DNA of 64,000 nt, taken from positions 452,975 to 516,974 of the forward strand of contig NZ_QDGZ01000003.1 in the NCBI RefSeq assembly GCF_003076135.1. Reading direction: 5' to 3'. Shown piece after piece: positions 48,572-57,186 of the stretch (positions within the stretch are counted from its first letter, which is position 1; the number at the start of each line of letters is the position of its first letter). Source of the DNA: Nocardioides gansuensis (lineage in GTDB: Bacteria > Actinomycetota > Actinomycetes > Propionibacteriales > Nocardioidaceae). Under the pieces are notes generated by a model that did no database searches, was not told where the DNA came from, and was given only the letters and a program-made list of their open reading frames with translations. A program made the position numbers and the translations under genes.

Positions 48572-48673
48572 GGCGCTTTCCCGCGATGGCCGGCCCGACC
48601 TCACCCTGACATTCCCCTGAGGTTTCACCGGTCACACACGTTTCCCGCACACCGCCCCGCTAGCGTGACGGTC

Positions 48674-49600
48674 GTGGCAGCAGTCGTACGAACCGTTGGC
48701 CTGACCAAGGACTACGGTCCGGTCCTCGCCCTGGATGCGCTCACCCTCGAGATCGGGCCGGGGATCACCGGACTGGTCGGCGCCAACGGCGCGGGAAAGT
48801 CGACGTTCCTGAAGATCCTCCTCGGGCTCGTCGAGCCGACGGGTGGCCGAGCCGAGGTGCTGGGCCACGACATCGCCGCCGAGGGCGGGGCGATCCGGGC
48901 CCGGGTGGGCTACCTGCCCGAGCACGACTGCCTGCCGCCCGACGTGAGCGCCAGCGACTTCACGGTGCACCTGGCGATGATGTCCGGGCTGCCGCGGGTG
49001 GCGGCCCGGGAGCGCGCGGCCGAGGTGCTCCGCCACGTCGGCCTGGCGGAGGAGCGCTACCGGCCGATGGGCGGCTACTCGACCGGCATGCGGCAGAAGG
49101 CCAAGCTCGCCCAGGCCCTCGCCCACGACCCCCAGCTGGTGCTCCTCGACGAGCCGACCAACGGCCTCGACCCGGCCGCCCGCGACGAGATGCTCGGGCT
49201 GGTCCAGCGCATCGGCCGTGACTTCGGCATCGCCGTGATCGTCACCTCGCACCTGCTCGGCGAGCTCGAGCGCGTCAGCGACCACGTGGTCGTGCTCGAC
49301 GGAGGCCAGCTGCTGCGGGCCTCACGCACCGACGAGTTCCTCGACGCGACGGGCTCGCTGCTCGTCGAGGTGCTCGGCGACGACGCCCAACGCCGGATGC
49401 TCGAGGCGCTGGCCGCGGCAGGCGTGTCGGCGGCGGCCCGTGGCGGGATGCTGTCCATCGACGTGACCGACGGGGCCGGCGACGTGCACGACCTGATCCG
49501 AGACACCGCCGGCGACCTCGGGCTCGGGCTGGTGCGCATCCAGGCCGACCACCGCCGCATCGAGGACGTCTTCGCCGAGCCCGCAGGAGGTGCACGATGA
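48674..49600 (+). CDS. ABC transporter ATP-binding protein (set A)
   Basis: 308 residues from the GTG at 48674, 7 nt after TAGCGT (48661-48666). Walker A GANGAGKSTF, a degenerate signature YSTGMRQKAK, Walker B LVLLDEPTNG, H-loop TSHLLGE. First gene of a four-gene set in order ATPase-permease-ATPase-permease with 4-bp or shorter spacings. It overlaps the permease by 4 bp. Similar gene sets are annotated as gliding/ABC-2 exporters; substrate unknown. Confidence 0.9.
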   Translation: MAAVVRTVGLTKDYGPVLALDALTLEIGPGITGLVGANGAGKSTFLKILLGLVEPTGGRAEVLGHDIAAEGGAIRARVGYLPEHDCLPPDVSASDFTVHLAMMSGLPRVAARERAAEVLRHVGLAEERYRPMGGYSTGMRQKAKLAQALAHDPQLVLLDEPTNGLDPAARDEMLGLVQRIGRDFGIAVIVTSHLLGELERVSDHVVVLDGGQLLRASRTDEFLDATGSLLVEVLGDDAQRRMLEALAAAGVSAAARGGMLSIDVTDGAGDVHDLIRDTAGDLGLGLVRIQADHRRIEDVFAEPAGGAR

Positions 49601-50493
49601 CCGACCCGACGTCCGCCACCCCCGAGGGCCGCAGCGTCATCCACGACCTCGGCTACCGGCCGTACACCGGAGCCCGCCTCGGCGAGGGCTCCATCGCGCG
49701 GGCCCTGGCCGTCACCGGCTTCCGCAACGCCTTCGGGCTCGGCCGGTCGGGCAGGTCGAAGGTGCTGCCGTTCGTGCTCCTGGCCCTCAACCTGTTCCCG
49801 GCGGTGATCGTCGGCGGCGTGATGGTGCTGATCGGGCTCGACGAGCTGCCGATCTCCTACGCGCAGTACGCCTCGACGACCCAGGTCATCCTCGGCATCT
49901 TCGTGGCGTCGCAGGCGCCGGTGCTGTTCTCCCGCGACCTCCGGCACGGCACCATCTCGCTCTACCTCGCCCGCCCGCTCCGGGCCAGCACCTACGCCCT
50001 CGCCCGCTGGGCAGCATTGCTCGCCGCGACCCTGGTCTTCCTCCTGCTGCCCATCGTCCTGCTGTACGCCGTGGCGCTGTTGGGCGAGCTCGACGTCACC
50101 GAGCAGACGCGCGAGGCCGGAGTGGCGGTCGCCCTGGCCGTGCTCCTGGCCCTCGTCCTGACCGGCATCGCCGGCCTGATCTCCTCCTGGTCGACCCGAC
50201 GAGGCTTCGCGGTGGTCGCCACCATCGCGGTGCTGCTGATCGGCAACGGGATCGTCACGGCGGTGCAGGGCATCTCCTCGGAGGAGGGCAGGTCGGATGT
50301 GGGGGAGGTCGCCGGCCTGTTCTCGCCGTACTCCCTCTATCGAGGGCTCGCGACTGCCTGGGCCGACGTCGACGCGCTGACCCCGCCCACCAGCGCGGGC
50401 ATGGAGGCGCTCTACGCCTTGGTCCTCGTGGGACTCTCCGCGGCGTGCCTGGGCGGCCTGGTGTGGCGCTACCGGAGGGTGGCGAGCGCATGA
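49597..50493 (+). CDS. ABC-2 type permease (set A)
   Basis: 298 residues. Six hydrophobic helices, including FVLLALNLFPAVIVGGVMVL, ALLAATLVFLLLPIVLLYAV, VAVALAVLLALVLTGIAGLI, FAVVATIAVLLIGNGIV. The start and stop overlap both neighbouring ATPase genes by 4 bp. Confidence 0.88.
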   Translation: MTDPTSATPEGRSVIHDLGYRPYTGARLGEGSIARALAVTGFRNAFGLGRSGRSKVLPFVLLALNLFPAVIVGGVMVLIGLDELPISYAQYASTTQVILGIFVASQAPVLFSRDLRHGTISLYLARPLRASTYALARWAALLAATLVFLLLPIVLLYAVALLGELDVTEQTREAGVAVALAVLLALVLTGIAGLISSWSTRRGFAVVATIAVLLIGNGIVTAVQGISSEEGRSDVGEVAGLFSPYSLYRGLATAWADVDALTPPTSAGMEALYALVLVGLSAACLGGLVWRYRRVASA

Positions 50494-51404
50494 GCGTGAT
50501 CACCCTCGAGACCGTGTCGCGGTGGTACGGCAACGTGGTCGCCGTCAACGGTGTCTCGATGACCGTCCGCCCGGGCGTGACCGGCCTGCTCGGTCCCAAC
50601 GGCGCCGGGAAGACGACGCTGATCGCGCTGATGGCCGGCTTCCTCGCGCCGTCGGCGGGCACGGTCACCCTCGACGGTGTGCCGATCTGGCGGCACACCG
50701 ACGCCTACCGCACGATCGGCCTCGTCCCGGAGCGGGAGCTGAGCTTCGGTTACCTCACCGGCCGCCAGTTCGTCCGCGCCAACGCCGAGCTGCACGGGCT
50801 GGACGCCCCCGGCGCCGCGACCGAGCGGGCCCTCTCGATCGTCGACATGACCGAGCCCGCGGCCCGCCGCATCGGCACCTACTCCAAGGGCATGCGCCAG
50901 CGGGTCAAGCTCGCCTCCGCGCTCGTCCACGACCCCGGCGTGCTCCTCCTCGACGAGCCCTTCAACGGCGTCGACCCGCGCCAGCGCCTCCACCTGATGG
51001 CGCTGCTGCGCCAGATGGGGGCCGAGGGCCGCACGGTGCTCTTCAGCTCCCACATCCTCGAGGAGGTCGAGCAGGTCGCCCGCCAGATCGAGGTGGTCGT
51101 CTCCGGCCGGCACGCGGCGTCGGGCGACTTCGGCCAGATCCGGCGGCTGATGACCGACCGGCCCGTCCAGTACGTCGTCGTCACGAACGACGACCGTGCG
51201 CTGGCGAGCGCGCTCATCGCCGAGGACGCCGTCGTGGCGGTCTCCCTGCGCCGCCAGGGCGGGGTCGACGTGTCGGTCTCGGACTTCGGCGGCTTCGCCG
51301 TCCGGCTGCCGCGGATCGCGCGCGAGCGCGGCGTACGGATCCTCGAGCTCACCCCGACCGACGAGTCGCTCGAGAGCGTCTTCTCCTACCTCGTGGAGCG
51401 CTGA
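50490..51404 (+). CDS. ABC transporter ATP-binding protein (set B)
   Basis: 304 residues from the ATG at 50490. Walker A GPNGAGKTTL, signature YSKGMRQRVK, Walker B VLLLDEPFNG, H-loop SSHILEEVE. Paralogous to the first ATPase of the set. Ends 2 bp before its permease. Confidence 0.9.
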   Translation: MSVITLETVSRWYGNVVAVNGVSMTVRPGVTGLLGPNGAGKTTLIALMAGFLAPSAGTVTLDGVPIWRHTDAYRTIGLVPERELSFGYLTGRQFVRANAELHGLDAPGAATERALSIVDMTEPAARRIGTYSKGMRQRVKLASALVHDPGVLLLDEPFNGVDPRQRLHLMALLRQMGAEGRTVLFSSHILEEVEQVARQIEVVVSGRHAASGDFGQIRRLMTDRPVQYVVVTNDDRALASALIAEDAVVAVSLRRQGGVDVSVSDFGGFAVRLPRIARERGVRILELTPTDESLESVFSYLVER

Positions 51405-51406
51405 CC

Positions 51407-52114
51407 ATGAACGCCACCATCCTCCGGCTCTCGGCCCAGGCCCTCGCCGGCCGCCGCCGTGGCATCGTCTTGATGCTCATCCCCGGGATCGTCGTGCTCC
51501 TGGCGATCGTGGTGAGCGCGCTGACCGACGACGGGCAGGGCTACGAGGCCGTGGCCAACCTCGGCTTCACGCTGGCCCTGCCGATCGTCGCGCTGCTCGC
51601 GGCGGCTGCGGTGCTCGGCCCCGAGGTCGACGACGGCTCGATCGTCTACCTCCTGGCGAAGCCCGTCAGCCGCCACAGCATCGCGATCAGCAAGTACGCC
51701 GCGGCGTGGGGCGCCACGATCGGGCTGGGCGCGCTCCCGCTGCTCGTCAGCGGCCTGGTCCTCGAGCCCTCCGACCCCGGCCGGGCGTTCGGCTGGTTCG
51801 CTGCCGGGGCCGTCGCGGGCACGGCGTACTCCGCCCTCTTCCTGGCCCTCGCTGCCCTGACCCGGCACGCCGTGGTGGTGGGGCTGCTCTTCGCGCTGCT
51901 GTGGGAGGGCGTGCTCGGCAACGTCCTCGCCGGCATCCGCTGGGTGGCGATCGGGGCCTGGGGTCGCGAGGTGGGCGCCGAGATCAGCCCGTTGGTCGGC
52001 GGCGCGGGCACGGGTCTGGGCTACGCGCTGATCGCGGCGATGGTCGTCACGGTCGGGTCGGTGTACTTCGCCGGCGATCGCCTGCGGTCCTTCACGCTGC
52101 GCGGCGACGAGTAG
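51407..52114 (+). CDS. ABC-2 type permease (set B)
   Basis: 235 residues from the ATG at 51407. Six hydrophobic segments: GIVLMLIPGIVVLLAIVVSAL, FTLALPIVALLAAAAVL, ATIGLGALPLLVSGLVL, FAAGAVAGTAYSALFLALAAL, VVVGLLFALLWEGVLG, GYALIAAMVVTVGSVYF. Probable partner of ATPase B; the two ATPase/permease pairs may form one or two heteromeric exporters. Confidence 0.87.
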   Translation: MNATILRLSAQALAGRRRGIVLMLIPGIVVLLAIVVSALTDDGQGYEAVANLGFTLALPIVALLAAAAVLGPEVDDGSIVYLLAKPVSRHSIAISKYAAAWGATIGLGALPLLVSGLVLEPSDPGRAFGWFAAGAVAGTAYSALFLALAALTRHAVVVGLLFALLWEGVLGNVLAGIRWVAIGAWGREVGAEISPLVGGAGTGLGYALIAAMVVTVGSVYFAGDRLRSFTLRGDE

Positions 52115-52118
52115 GCCC

Positions 52119-52871
52119 TCAGTCGCCCCAGCCCATCGGGACGACCTCGAACGGCGCGGCGAACGCGACCCCGAGCCGCTGTCCGGTGGCGCGCGCCATC
52201 CCCTCGAGGAACTCGCGCGGGTCCCAGCCCTCCCAGCCGAGTCCGTCGATGTAGGCCTTGTGGGCCTGGAGCGACTCGACGCCGAGGTCGAAGGTGCCGG
52301 TGGTGTCGACGGCGTGCGTGGACTCCGGCGAGCCGAAGGCCCACACCGCCTTCACGCCGCCCCAGGGCTCGAGCTCGCCCTCGAGCTGCTCGGGGAAGAT
52401 CCACCTGTTGCCGGCGTCGCGCACGGCGTCGAGGACGCCCCGACCGACGGCGATGTGATCGGCCTGGTTCAGCGTGCGGCCGCCCCAGGTGTCGCGGTAG
52501 TTGCCGGTGACGACGACGTCGGGACGGTGCCGTCGGACGACCTCCGCGAGCGCGCGGCGCAGCGGCACGCCGTACTCCACGATCCCGTCCGGCAGGCCGA
52601 GGAACTCGACCGCCTCGACGCCCACGATCCGCGCCGACTCGATCTCCTCGGCCTCCCGGACGCGCCGGCACTCGTCGGGGTGCATCCCGTCGATGCCGGC
52701 CTCTCCGGAGGTCACCATGCAGTAGACGACGTCTTTGCCCTGTCCGGTCCAGCGCGCGACGGCGGCGGCCGCGCCGTACTCGATGTCGTCGGGGTGGGCG
52801 ACGATGCAGAGCGCCCGCTGCCAGTCCTCGGGCAGGGCCTCGAGCGGCGGGGGAGTCACGGTCTCGGTCAT
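52119..52871 (-). CDS. PIG-L family deacetylase
   Basis: 250 residues from the ATG at 52871 (ATG at 52883 also in frame). Zinc site: IVAHPDDIEYG (HxDD) near residue 28 and NQADHIAVGR (His) near residue 137; TSGEAGIDG and GLPDG are also family-like. Related MshB and Mca act in mycothiol metabolism, while other PIG-L proteins deacetylate GlcNAc lipids; substrate not determined. It ends 4 bp from the ABC operon, convergent. Confidence 0.87.
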   Translation of the reverse strand: MTETVTPPPLEALPEDWQRALCIVAHPDDIEYGAAAAVARWTGQGKDVVYCMVTSGEAGIDGMHPDECRRVREAEEIESARIVGVEAVEFLGLPDGIVEYGVPLRRALAEVVRRHRPDVVVTGNYRDTWGGRTLNQADHIAVGRGVLDAVRDAGNRWIFPEQLEGELEPWGGVKAVWAFGSPESTHAVDTTGTFDLGVESLQAHKAYIDGLGWEGWDPREFLEGMARATGQRLGVAFAAPFEVVPMGWGD

Positions 52872-52932
52872 GCCCCCGAGCATGCACCCATCCCGGTCGT
52901 CGCGCAGCCCATCCGACTAGGCTCGCTCGCGA

Positions 52933-53006
52933 GGGGCGGTAGCTCAGTCGGTCAGAGCAGAGGACTCATAATCCTTGGGTCGTGGGTTCGAGCCCCACCC
53001 GCCCTA
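52933..53006 (+). tRNA. tRNA-Met (anticodon CAT), integration target
   Basis: 74 nt, no encoded CCA. Acceptor GGGGCGG pairs with CCGCCCT (one G-U), anticodon loop CTCATAA carries CAT, T-arm GTGGG-TTCGAGC-CCCAC. It could be elongator Met or Ile2 (lysidine-modified). Its 3' end lies 18 bp from the end of an integrase gene, so it is the probable attachment site. Confidence 0.93.
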
Positions 53007-53023
53007 CAACACAAAACCGCAGG

Positions 53024-54160
53024 TCAGCCGCCATGTGCCTCTCCGAGGTCGAACGGCAGGACCTCGGCATTCGGCGCCTGAGTCCGCAAATAGTCCGCAC
53101 GAGCCCTCACAGCGGCCCGGTCCAGGCGGTCGGCCACCGCATCCAGATCGTCGCCGAAGAGACCGGCATAGACGTCGAGTGTCATGGCTGCAGACGCGTG
53201 CCCGAGCATGCGCTGGACCGCCTTGACGTTGGCCCCAGCCTGGACCGCGAGGCTCGCGGCAGTGTGCCGGAGGTCGTGCGGGGTCAGGCGGGGTACGCCG
53301 ATCGCTTCCGCCCCGCTTGAACACCCGGCTCCGGAAGTTGTGGTTGCGCAGCACGTCACCCCGGGCCGTCGTGAAGACTAGGTCATCGGGTGCCTTCCCG
53401 GCCATGTGCGCGCCAGGTCGTCGACGAGCGAACGGGGGATCGGCACCGACCGGGCCTGATGGGTCTTCGGCGTCCCGTAGGTCATCTGGCCCTCGAGCTC
53501 GATCGCCGTGTGCACGACCTCGATCCGGCGGCGCATCAGGTCCACCCGTCGCACCCGCACGGCTGTCGCCTCGCCCCAGCGCATGCCGGTGTAGGCCAGC
53601 ACCCGGACGAAGAGGTCGTAGTCCGGCCCGCAGGCCCGGGCCAACTGCTCGACCTGCAGGGCCGACAGGAACACTGGCTCGCCCTTGGCAGGGAGGGGGA
53701 GTCGTACGCCGGTCGCCGGGTTGCGCGGCAGCCGGCCGTCGCGCACCGCGAGGACGAGCATCAGCGAGAAGACCCGGTGCACCTGCCTGATGGTGGCCGC
53801 GGCATAGCCGTCAGCCTGCAGTTTGGCCACCCACGCAACCACATCGGCGTGCGTGATCGCCGACAGCCGATGCCTCTCCCACTCCGGGAGGATCTGCACG
53901 CGCACGATGTTGCGGTAGCGCTCCCGGGTCAGCGGCTTGAGCTGCGACTGCCCCTGGAACCACCTGGTCGACCAGTCGCTGACCGTGATCCGTGACAGCG
54001 CCGGGTCGATCCACTCGCCGCGGTGCTTGGTGTTCTCGACCGCGATCAGCCACCGCTCGGCATCGATCTTCCGGTCGAAGTGGCGGGCCCGCTCACGGCC
54101 GCTGGGATCGCGGTAGCGGGCTCGCCACTTCCCGTTGTCGCGCCGCTGGATGTTGCCCAT
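53024..54160 (-). pseudogene. int: Tyrosine-recombinase integrase, two frameshifts
   Basis: The intact protein would be about 378 residues. The N-terminal part (54160 down to about 53405) includes the arm and core-binding regions and the first catalytic Arg in TGMRWGEATAVRV; the C-terminal part includes HDLRHTAASLA, LGHASAAMTLDVYAG (HxxR, H, nucleophile Tyr). Near 53405-53409 one base appears missing, and near 53311-53315 one extra base is present in a run of C; between them about 30 residues read in another frame. The changes cancel, so sequencing error or decay are both possible. It ends at the tRNA-Met. Confidence 0.87.
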
Positions 54161-54163
54161 GGC

Positions 54164-54370
54164 TCACGCCGCCTGCTCGTCGAGCCAGGCCTGCACGTCT
54201 GCCGGGTCGTAGCGGAGGTTGCGACCCACGCGGTAGAGCCGGGGACCTCCCTCTCCGCGGTAGCTCCAGTAGTAGAGCGTCGACACCGCGATGCCCAGGA
54301 AGTCGGCGGTCTCCTGGGCCGACCACAGCCGCGCCGACATCGGCCGCGGGTCCCTCTTCTGCTGCTTCAT
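54164..54370 (-). CDS. xis: Excisionase (Xis), MerR-like HTH
   Basis: 68 residues, small basic winged-helix protein: LWSAQETADFLGIAVSTLYYWSYRGEGGPRLYRVGRNLRYDPADVQAWLDE in blocks. Start overlaps the rep stop by 4 bp, and it ends 3 bp before int. In integrative elements such as pSAM2 this gene controls excision from the tRNA site together with Int. Confidence 0.88.
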   Translation of the reverse strand: MKQQKRDPRPMSARLWSAQETADFLGIAVSTLYYWSYRGEGGPRLYRVGRNLRYDPADVQAWLDEQAA

Positions 54371-55953
54371 ACTCGTGTTCCTTTCCGGTTTGGTGTGTGC
54401 TTGCGAAGGGCTGCGCTCTCGCGGTCGTACTCACGTGCCCGGGCGGCGGCGGCCAGGGCGAGGGTGCGCTCGGTCTCGTTGGCCCAGCCGCTTCCGACGA
54501 AGGTCCAATTGCCGATGACGAGGGTCGTCTCCTCGTCCTCCTCGGCGAGCAGATCTGCCTCGAGCGCCGTCAGGTCAAGTGGCTGCCCGCAGTGGCGATG
54601 CTCTGCGATCCGCGACTGGGCGCGTTGGCGCGCTCGGCGCAGGGCGCCGAGGGTGATCGAGTACCGGCGGGACTTGGTGGCGAAGTGGCCGCGGAAGCCG
54701 TACATGTGCACCCACTTGTCCAGCAGGTCGTAGGGACCTTCGACCCTGTCCTCGTCGGTCTCGGTGCCCCTTCGCTGGGTGCCGACGCTCCGCTCTGCGA
54801 GGCGTCGGCAAGTGGCCCTGAGCCGACGGTGGTGCTCGTCGTTCTCCTGGTGGTCCTCGCTCGCCGATTTAGTGGCGTACTTGGCGAGGTACCCGGCGAC
54901 CTGCTCGGGAGCGAGAGCCTGGGCAGCGTCGTCTGTCCGACGATGGGTGGTCACGGGGCGGGCGTCGACCTGACGACCGAAGGCCAACACACGGTCCGGG
55001 TCGTCGGCGTCGACCCCGGGCACCTCTAGCCGCACGGATGCGACCGTGCGACGGACCAGCCGTGCGAGCGTCACGGCATCGATAGATGTGTCGGCCGGCG
55101 CGAACCCCTCCGGTGTCTTGGGGCCGTCGAGGCGGATGAGCGCATGGAAGTGGATGGCTCCGCGGGCCTGGAACTCGCCGACCTTGGCGTACTGCAGCGT
55201 GGCGACCTCGGCTAGGCGGGTGGCTGCTACTCCCAGCTGCTTGGCCAGCCCACGCCGCAGCCCGATGTTGACCCGCCGCCAGAGGCTGGGCGCCCACCAC
55301 TGCCAGATAACGTGCGAGTCGTAGTCGTAGCACTCGGCGCAGAGCGGCTGCCCGAGCATCGGATCGTCGTCGCTGTGCCGCGAGGTACATCCCCTTGGAC
55401 GGCCGTGCGCGCATGTCGCGCGGGATCCCCGCGGGTGGCAGAGGCCGGTGCCGTCCCGGCGGCCGTGGACCCTCCCGAAGGACGGGGCGGTCAAGGTTGC
55501 GAAGACCAGCGGGTTCTCGGCCACGTGCTCGGGCACGGACTTCCCGCCGACCACGCCCGCCCGGATCAGCTGGAAGGTGTCGCCGGCATAGAGCCTCGAG
55601 CAGGAGGGACAGCTGCTCTCGCGTCGGTTGCCACACCGGACGTAAGTGAGTCCGTCGGGCTCCTCAGCACTGGCGTACGTCGAGATAACCTGGCCCGTCG
55701 CCGCGTCGACGCGCATCGAGGAGCCCCGCAACCGGATCGGCCGCGCGCAGTTCCCGACCCTCTCCAAGGCCGCAGCGAACGGCTCCCAGCGCCCGTGCCC
55801 CACCCACTCGGCCACCTGCTCCTGGGTCAGCGCGGCCGGGTCTATGCCCAGGCCGGGAGCTGGTTCGCAGTGCCACTCGGGGATGGCCTGTGGGAAGGCG
55901 GCGAGGAGCGCATCCGCGACCACACGGGTGTCCTGCCGACCCAGACGGCCCAC
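54367..55953 (-). CDS. rep: Rolling-circle replication initiator (RepSA-like)
   Basis: 528 residues, GTG start. Cys-rich N-terminal part (SSCPSCSRLYAGD, TCAHGRPRGCTSRH, LCAECYDYD) suggests zinc binding. The HUH motif is visible as GAIHFHALIRLDG and the candidate nucleophile Tyr lies in AGYLAKYATKS. This matches replication initiators of actinobacterial integrative and conjugative elements. With xis and int it forms their replication/integration module. No FtsK-like transfer gene, Spd or KorSA-type regulator is found nearby. Confidence 0.9.
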   Translation of the reverse strand: MGRLGRQDTRVVADALLAAFPQAIPEWHCEPAPGLGIDPAALTQEQVAEWVGHGRWEPFAAALERVGNCARPIRLRGSSMRVDAATGQVISTYASAEEPDGLTYVRCGNRRESSCPSCSRLYAGDTFQLIRAGVVGGKSVPEHVAENPLVFATLTAPSFGRVHGRRDGTGLCHPRGSRATCAHGRPRGCTSRHSDDDPMLGQPLCAECYDYDSHVIWQWWAPSLWRRVNIGLRRGLAKQLGVAATRLAEVATLQYAKVGEFQARGAIHFHALIRLDGPKTPEGFAPADTSIDAVTLARLVRRTVASVRLEVPGVDADDPDRVLAFGRQVDARPVTTHRRTDDAAQALAPEQVAGYLAKYATKSASEDHQENDEHHRRLRATCRRLAERSVGTQRRGTETDEDRVEGPYDLLDKWVHMYGFRGHFATKSRRYSITLGALRRARQRAQSRIAEHRHCGQPLDLTALEADLLAEEDEETTLVIGNWTFVGSGWANETERTLALAAAARAREYDRESAALRKHTPNRKGTRV

Positions 55954-55974
55954 CGTTGCTCACCACCCCGGAGG

Positions 55975-56019
55975 GTGTGCCACGCGGCCCATTGCTGGCG
56001 GTCCCGCCGCGCGGCACAC
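55975..56019 (+). other. Stem-loop upstream of rep
   Basis: 13-bp arms with one mismatch and a 19-nt loop, 22 bp from the rep start. A candidate double-strand origin or regulatory hairpin of the element. Confidence 0.5.
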
Positions 56020-56337
56020 CCGGCTCAGGAGGTGTGTTCCGCGGTCCTGCTACGTGATCCGAGGACGGATCGAACGCTCGACGACGGGGACCGCCATGAA
56101 CGCCGAGCGCGACGACACTCAGTCATCACCGGGCCCGATTCTCGTCTCAGTGGTGTGCAACGGCCATCTGGAATGCGCGGCATGGTGACCGCGAAGCGGG
56201 GAGCCGACCCCCTGGGATAACCCGTCATGTCGGTCTTGGTTGACCCGGTGAAAAAAACCATGCCACGCATCACCGACACGCCCAAGCCCCATCCACAGCC
56301 CTCGAGGACGAGAAGTCTGAGACAGAACTGTCCGCCA

Positions 56338-56357
56338 CAGTTCGTAGCAGTTCGTAG
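56338..56357 (+). repeat. Tandem 10-bp repeat CAGTTCGTAG
   Basis: Two adjoining perfect copies. Possible regulator or initiator binding site in the rep upstream region. Confidence 0.55.
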
Positions 56358-56507
56358 CCGTCTGTACCCGTCTCTTCCGTTGCTGCACCATCGCCGAAAA
56401 ATTGCCCTGACAACTTGCCCGAAAATCTCGCCGTCCGAGACAGCGCCGTCGATCAGGTCGCCCAAGAGACGAACCTTCGCGGCGGTCGGAAGCGCACGGA
56501 ATTGCCG

Positions 56508-56984
56508 ATGAGCAGGCGCGAACAGGGCAGTCATGGGCATACTCATTTCATGGAGCTGGACCGCGGAATGTGGCATCGGGCTGCCACGCGAGTGCAATGG
56601 GTTGCCCGGATCGCCCAGCTGCTGTGGTTGGGGTCGATGCTGGTGCCGCCGCTCGTGGCGCTGTTGGCATTCCCCGAGTTACTCCTGGAGGCGCTGCTCG
56701 CCGCCGTCGTTTCGCTGGTGTTCATGCGTCGCGTCGTCTTCCGTCTCGGTGCACGAGGAGCGGTGAGCTCGTTGCAGGCGCTGATCCGCACGGGTGGCGT
56801 GGACCTGACTCGACTCCAGGTCGCGCAGCTGCTCCAGGAGGGCATGGCCCAGGGTGATGGCTGCGTGTGGGTGACGATCCGCGAGGGAACCCATGTCCGC
56901 CTGATTGCCGAGGGAAGAGAACCCGGCACGCCTGCCCGGTCGTCCTCGCCCTGGGTATGGGCGGTGGGCGGCGGAGGGATGTAG
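56508..56984 (+). CDS. Hypothetical membrane protein
   Basis: 158 residues from the ATG at 56508 (ATG at 56550 also possible). Two hydrophobic segments (IAQLLWLGSMLVPPLVALLAF and LLLEALLAAVVSLVFM) separated by a short loop, then a soluble C-terminal part (SSLQALIRTGGVDLTRLQVAQLL) that is helical, ending in a low-complexity tail. No homologue recognised. It lies between the rep module and the repeat-bracketed segment. Confidence 0.55.
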   Translation: MSRREQGSHGHTHFMELDRGMWHRAATRVQWVARIAQLLWLGSMLVPPLVALLAFPELLLEALLAAVVSLVFMRRVVFRLGARGAVSSLQALIRTGGVDLTRLQVAQLLQEGMAQGDGCVWVTIREGTHVRLIAEGREPGTPARSSSPWVWAVGGGGM

Positions 56985-57031
56985 CCACGAAGGCACGCGG
57001 AAGACGTTGGCTGGGCTGGCGGCCATCCGCA

Positions 57032-57117
57032 CATGGCTCCCCTCTGTGTCAAGACGCAGTTGGTAGTGGGGTTCTAGGGTTGGGTCTTGGCGGGTTCGGG
57101 AGAGGCTTTTCCGAAGA
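57032..57117 (+). repeat. 86-bp repeat, left copy (possible IS end)
   Basis: Roughly 80% identical by eye to 63873-63958, in the same orientation. Both begin CATGGCTCCCCTCTRTGTCA and end with CCGAAGA. On the reverse strand both read as a short C-terminal coding tail followed by a terminal segment, which suggests the end of an unidentified insertion sequence. No transposase is intact here. Confidence 0.65.
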
Positions 57118-57186
57118 TCAGGAGGTAGGTGACGTCTAGGTCGGTGAGGTCGGGCAGGTCCAAAAGCCGCCGGTTGAACATCGCTG

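Larger units (their letters stand above)
55954..56507 (+). other. Intergenic region upstream of rep, candidate origin
   Basis: No convincing ORF. Contains a 13-bp hairpin at 55975-56019 (arms GTGTGCCACGCGG and CCGCGCGGCACAC, one mismatch), then a visibly more AT-rich stretch from about 56220 with a 10-bp direct repeat CAGTTCGTAG at 56338-56347 and 56348-56357. It could hold the rep promoter and origin, or junk left from element decay. Confidence 0.55.

Noticed and set aside
56025..56597. Reverse-strand ORF of 190 codons in the rep upstream region
   Set aside because: Arg/Ser-rich, no ribosome-binding site or motif, and it crosses the direct repeat and AT-rich stretch.
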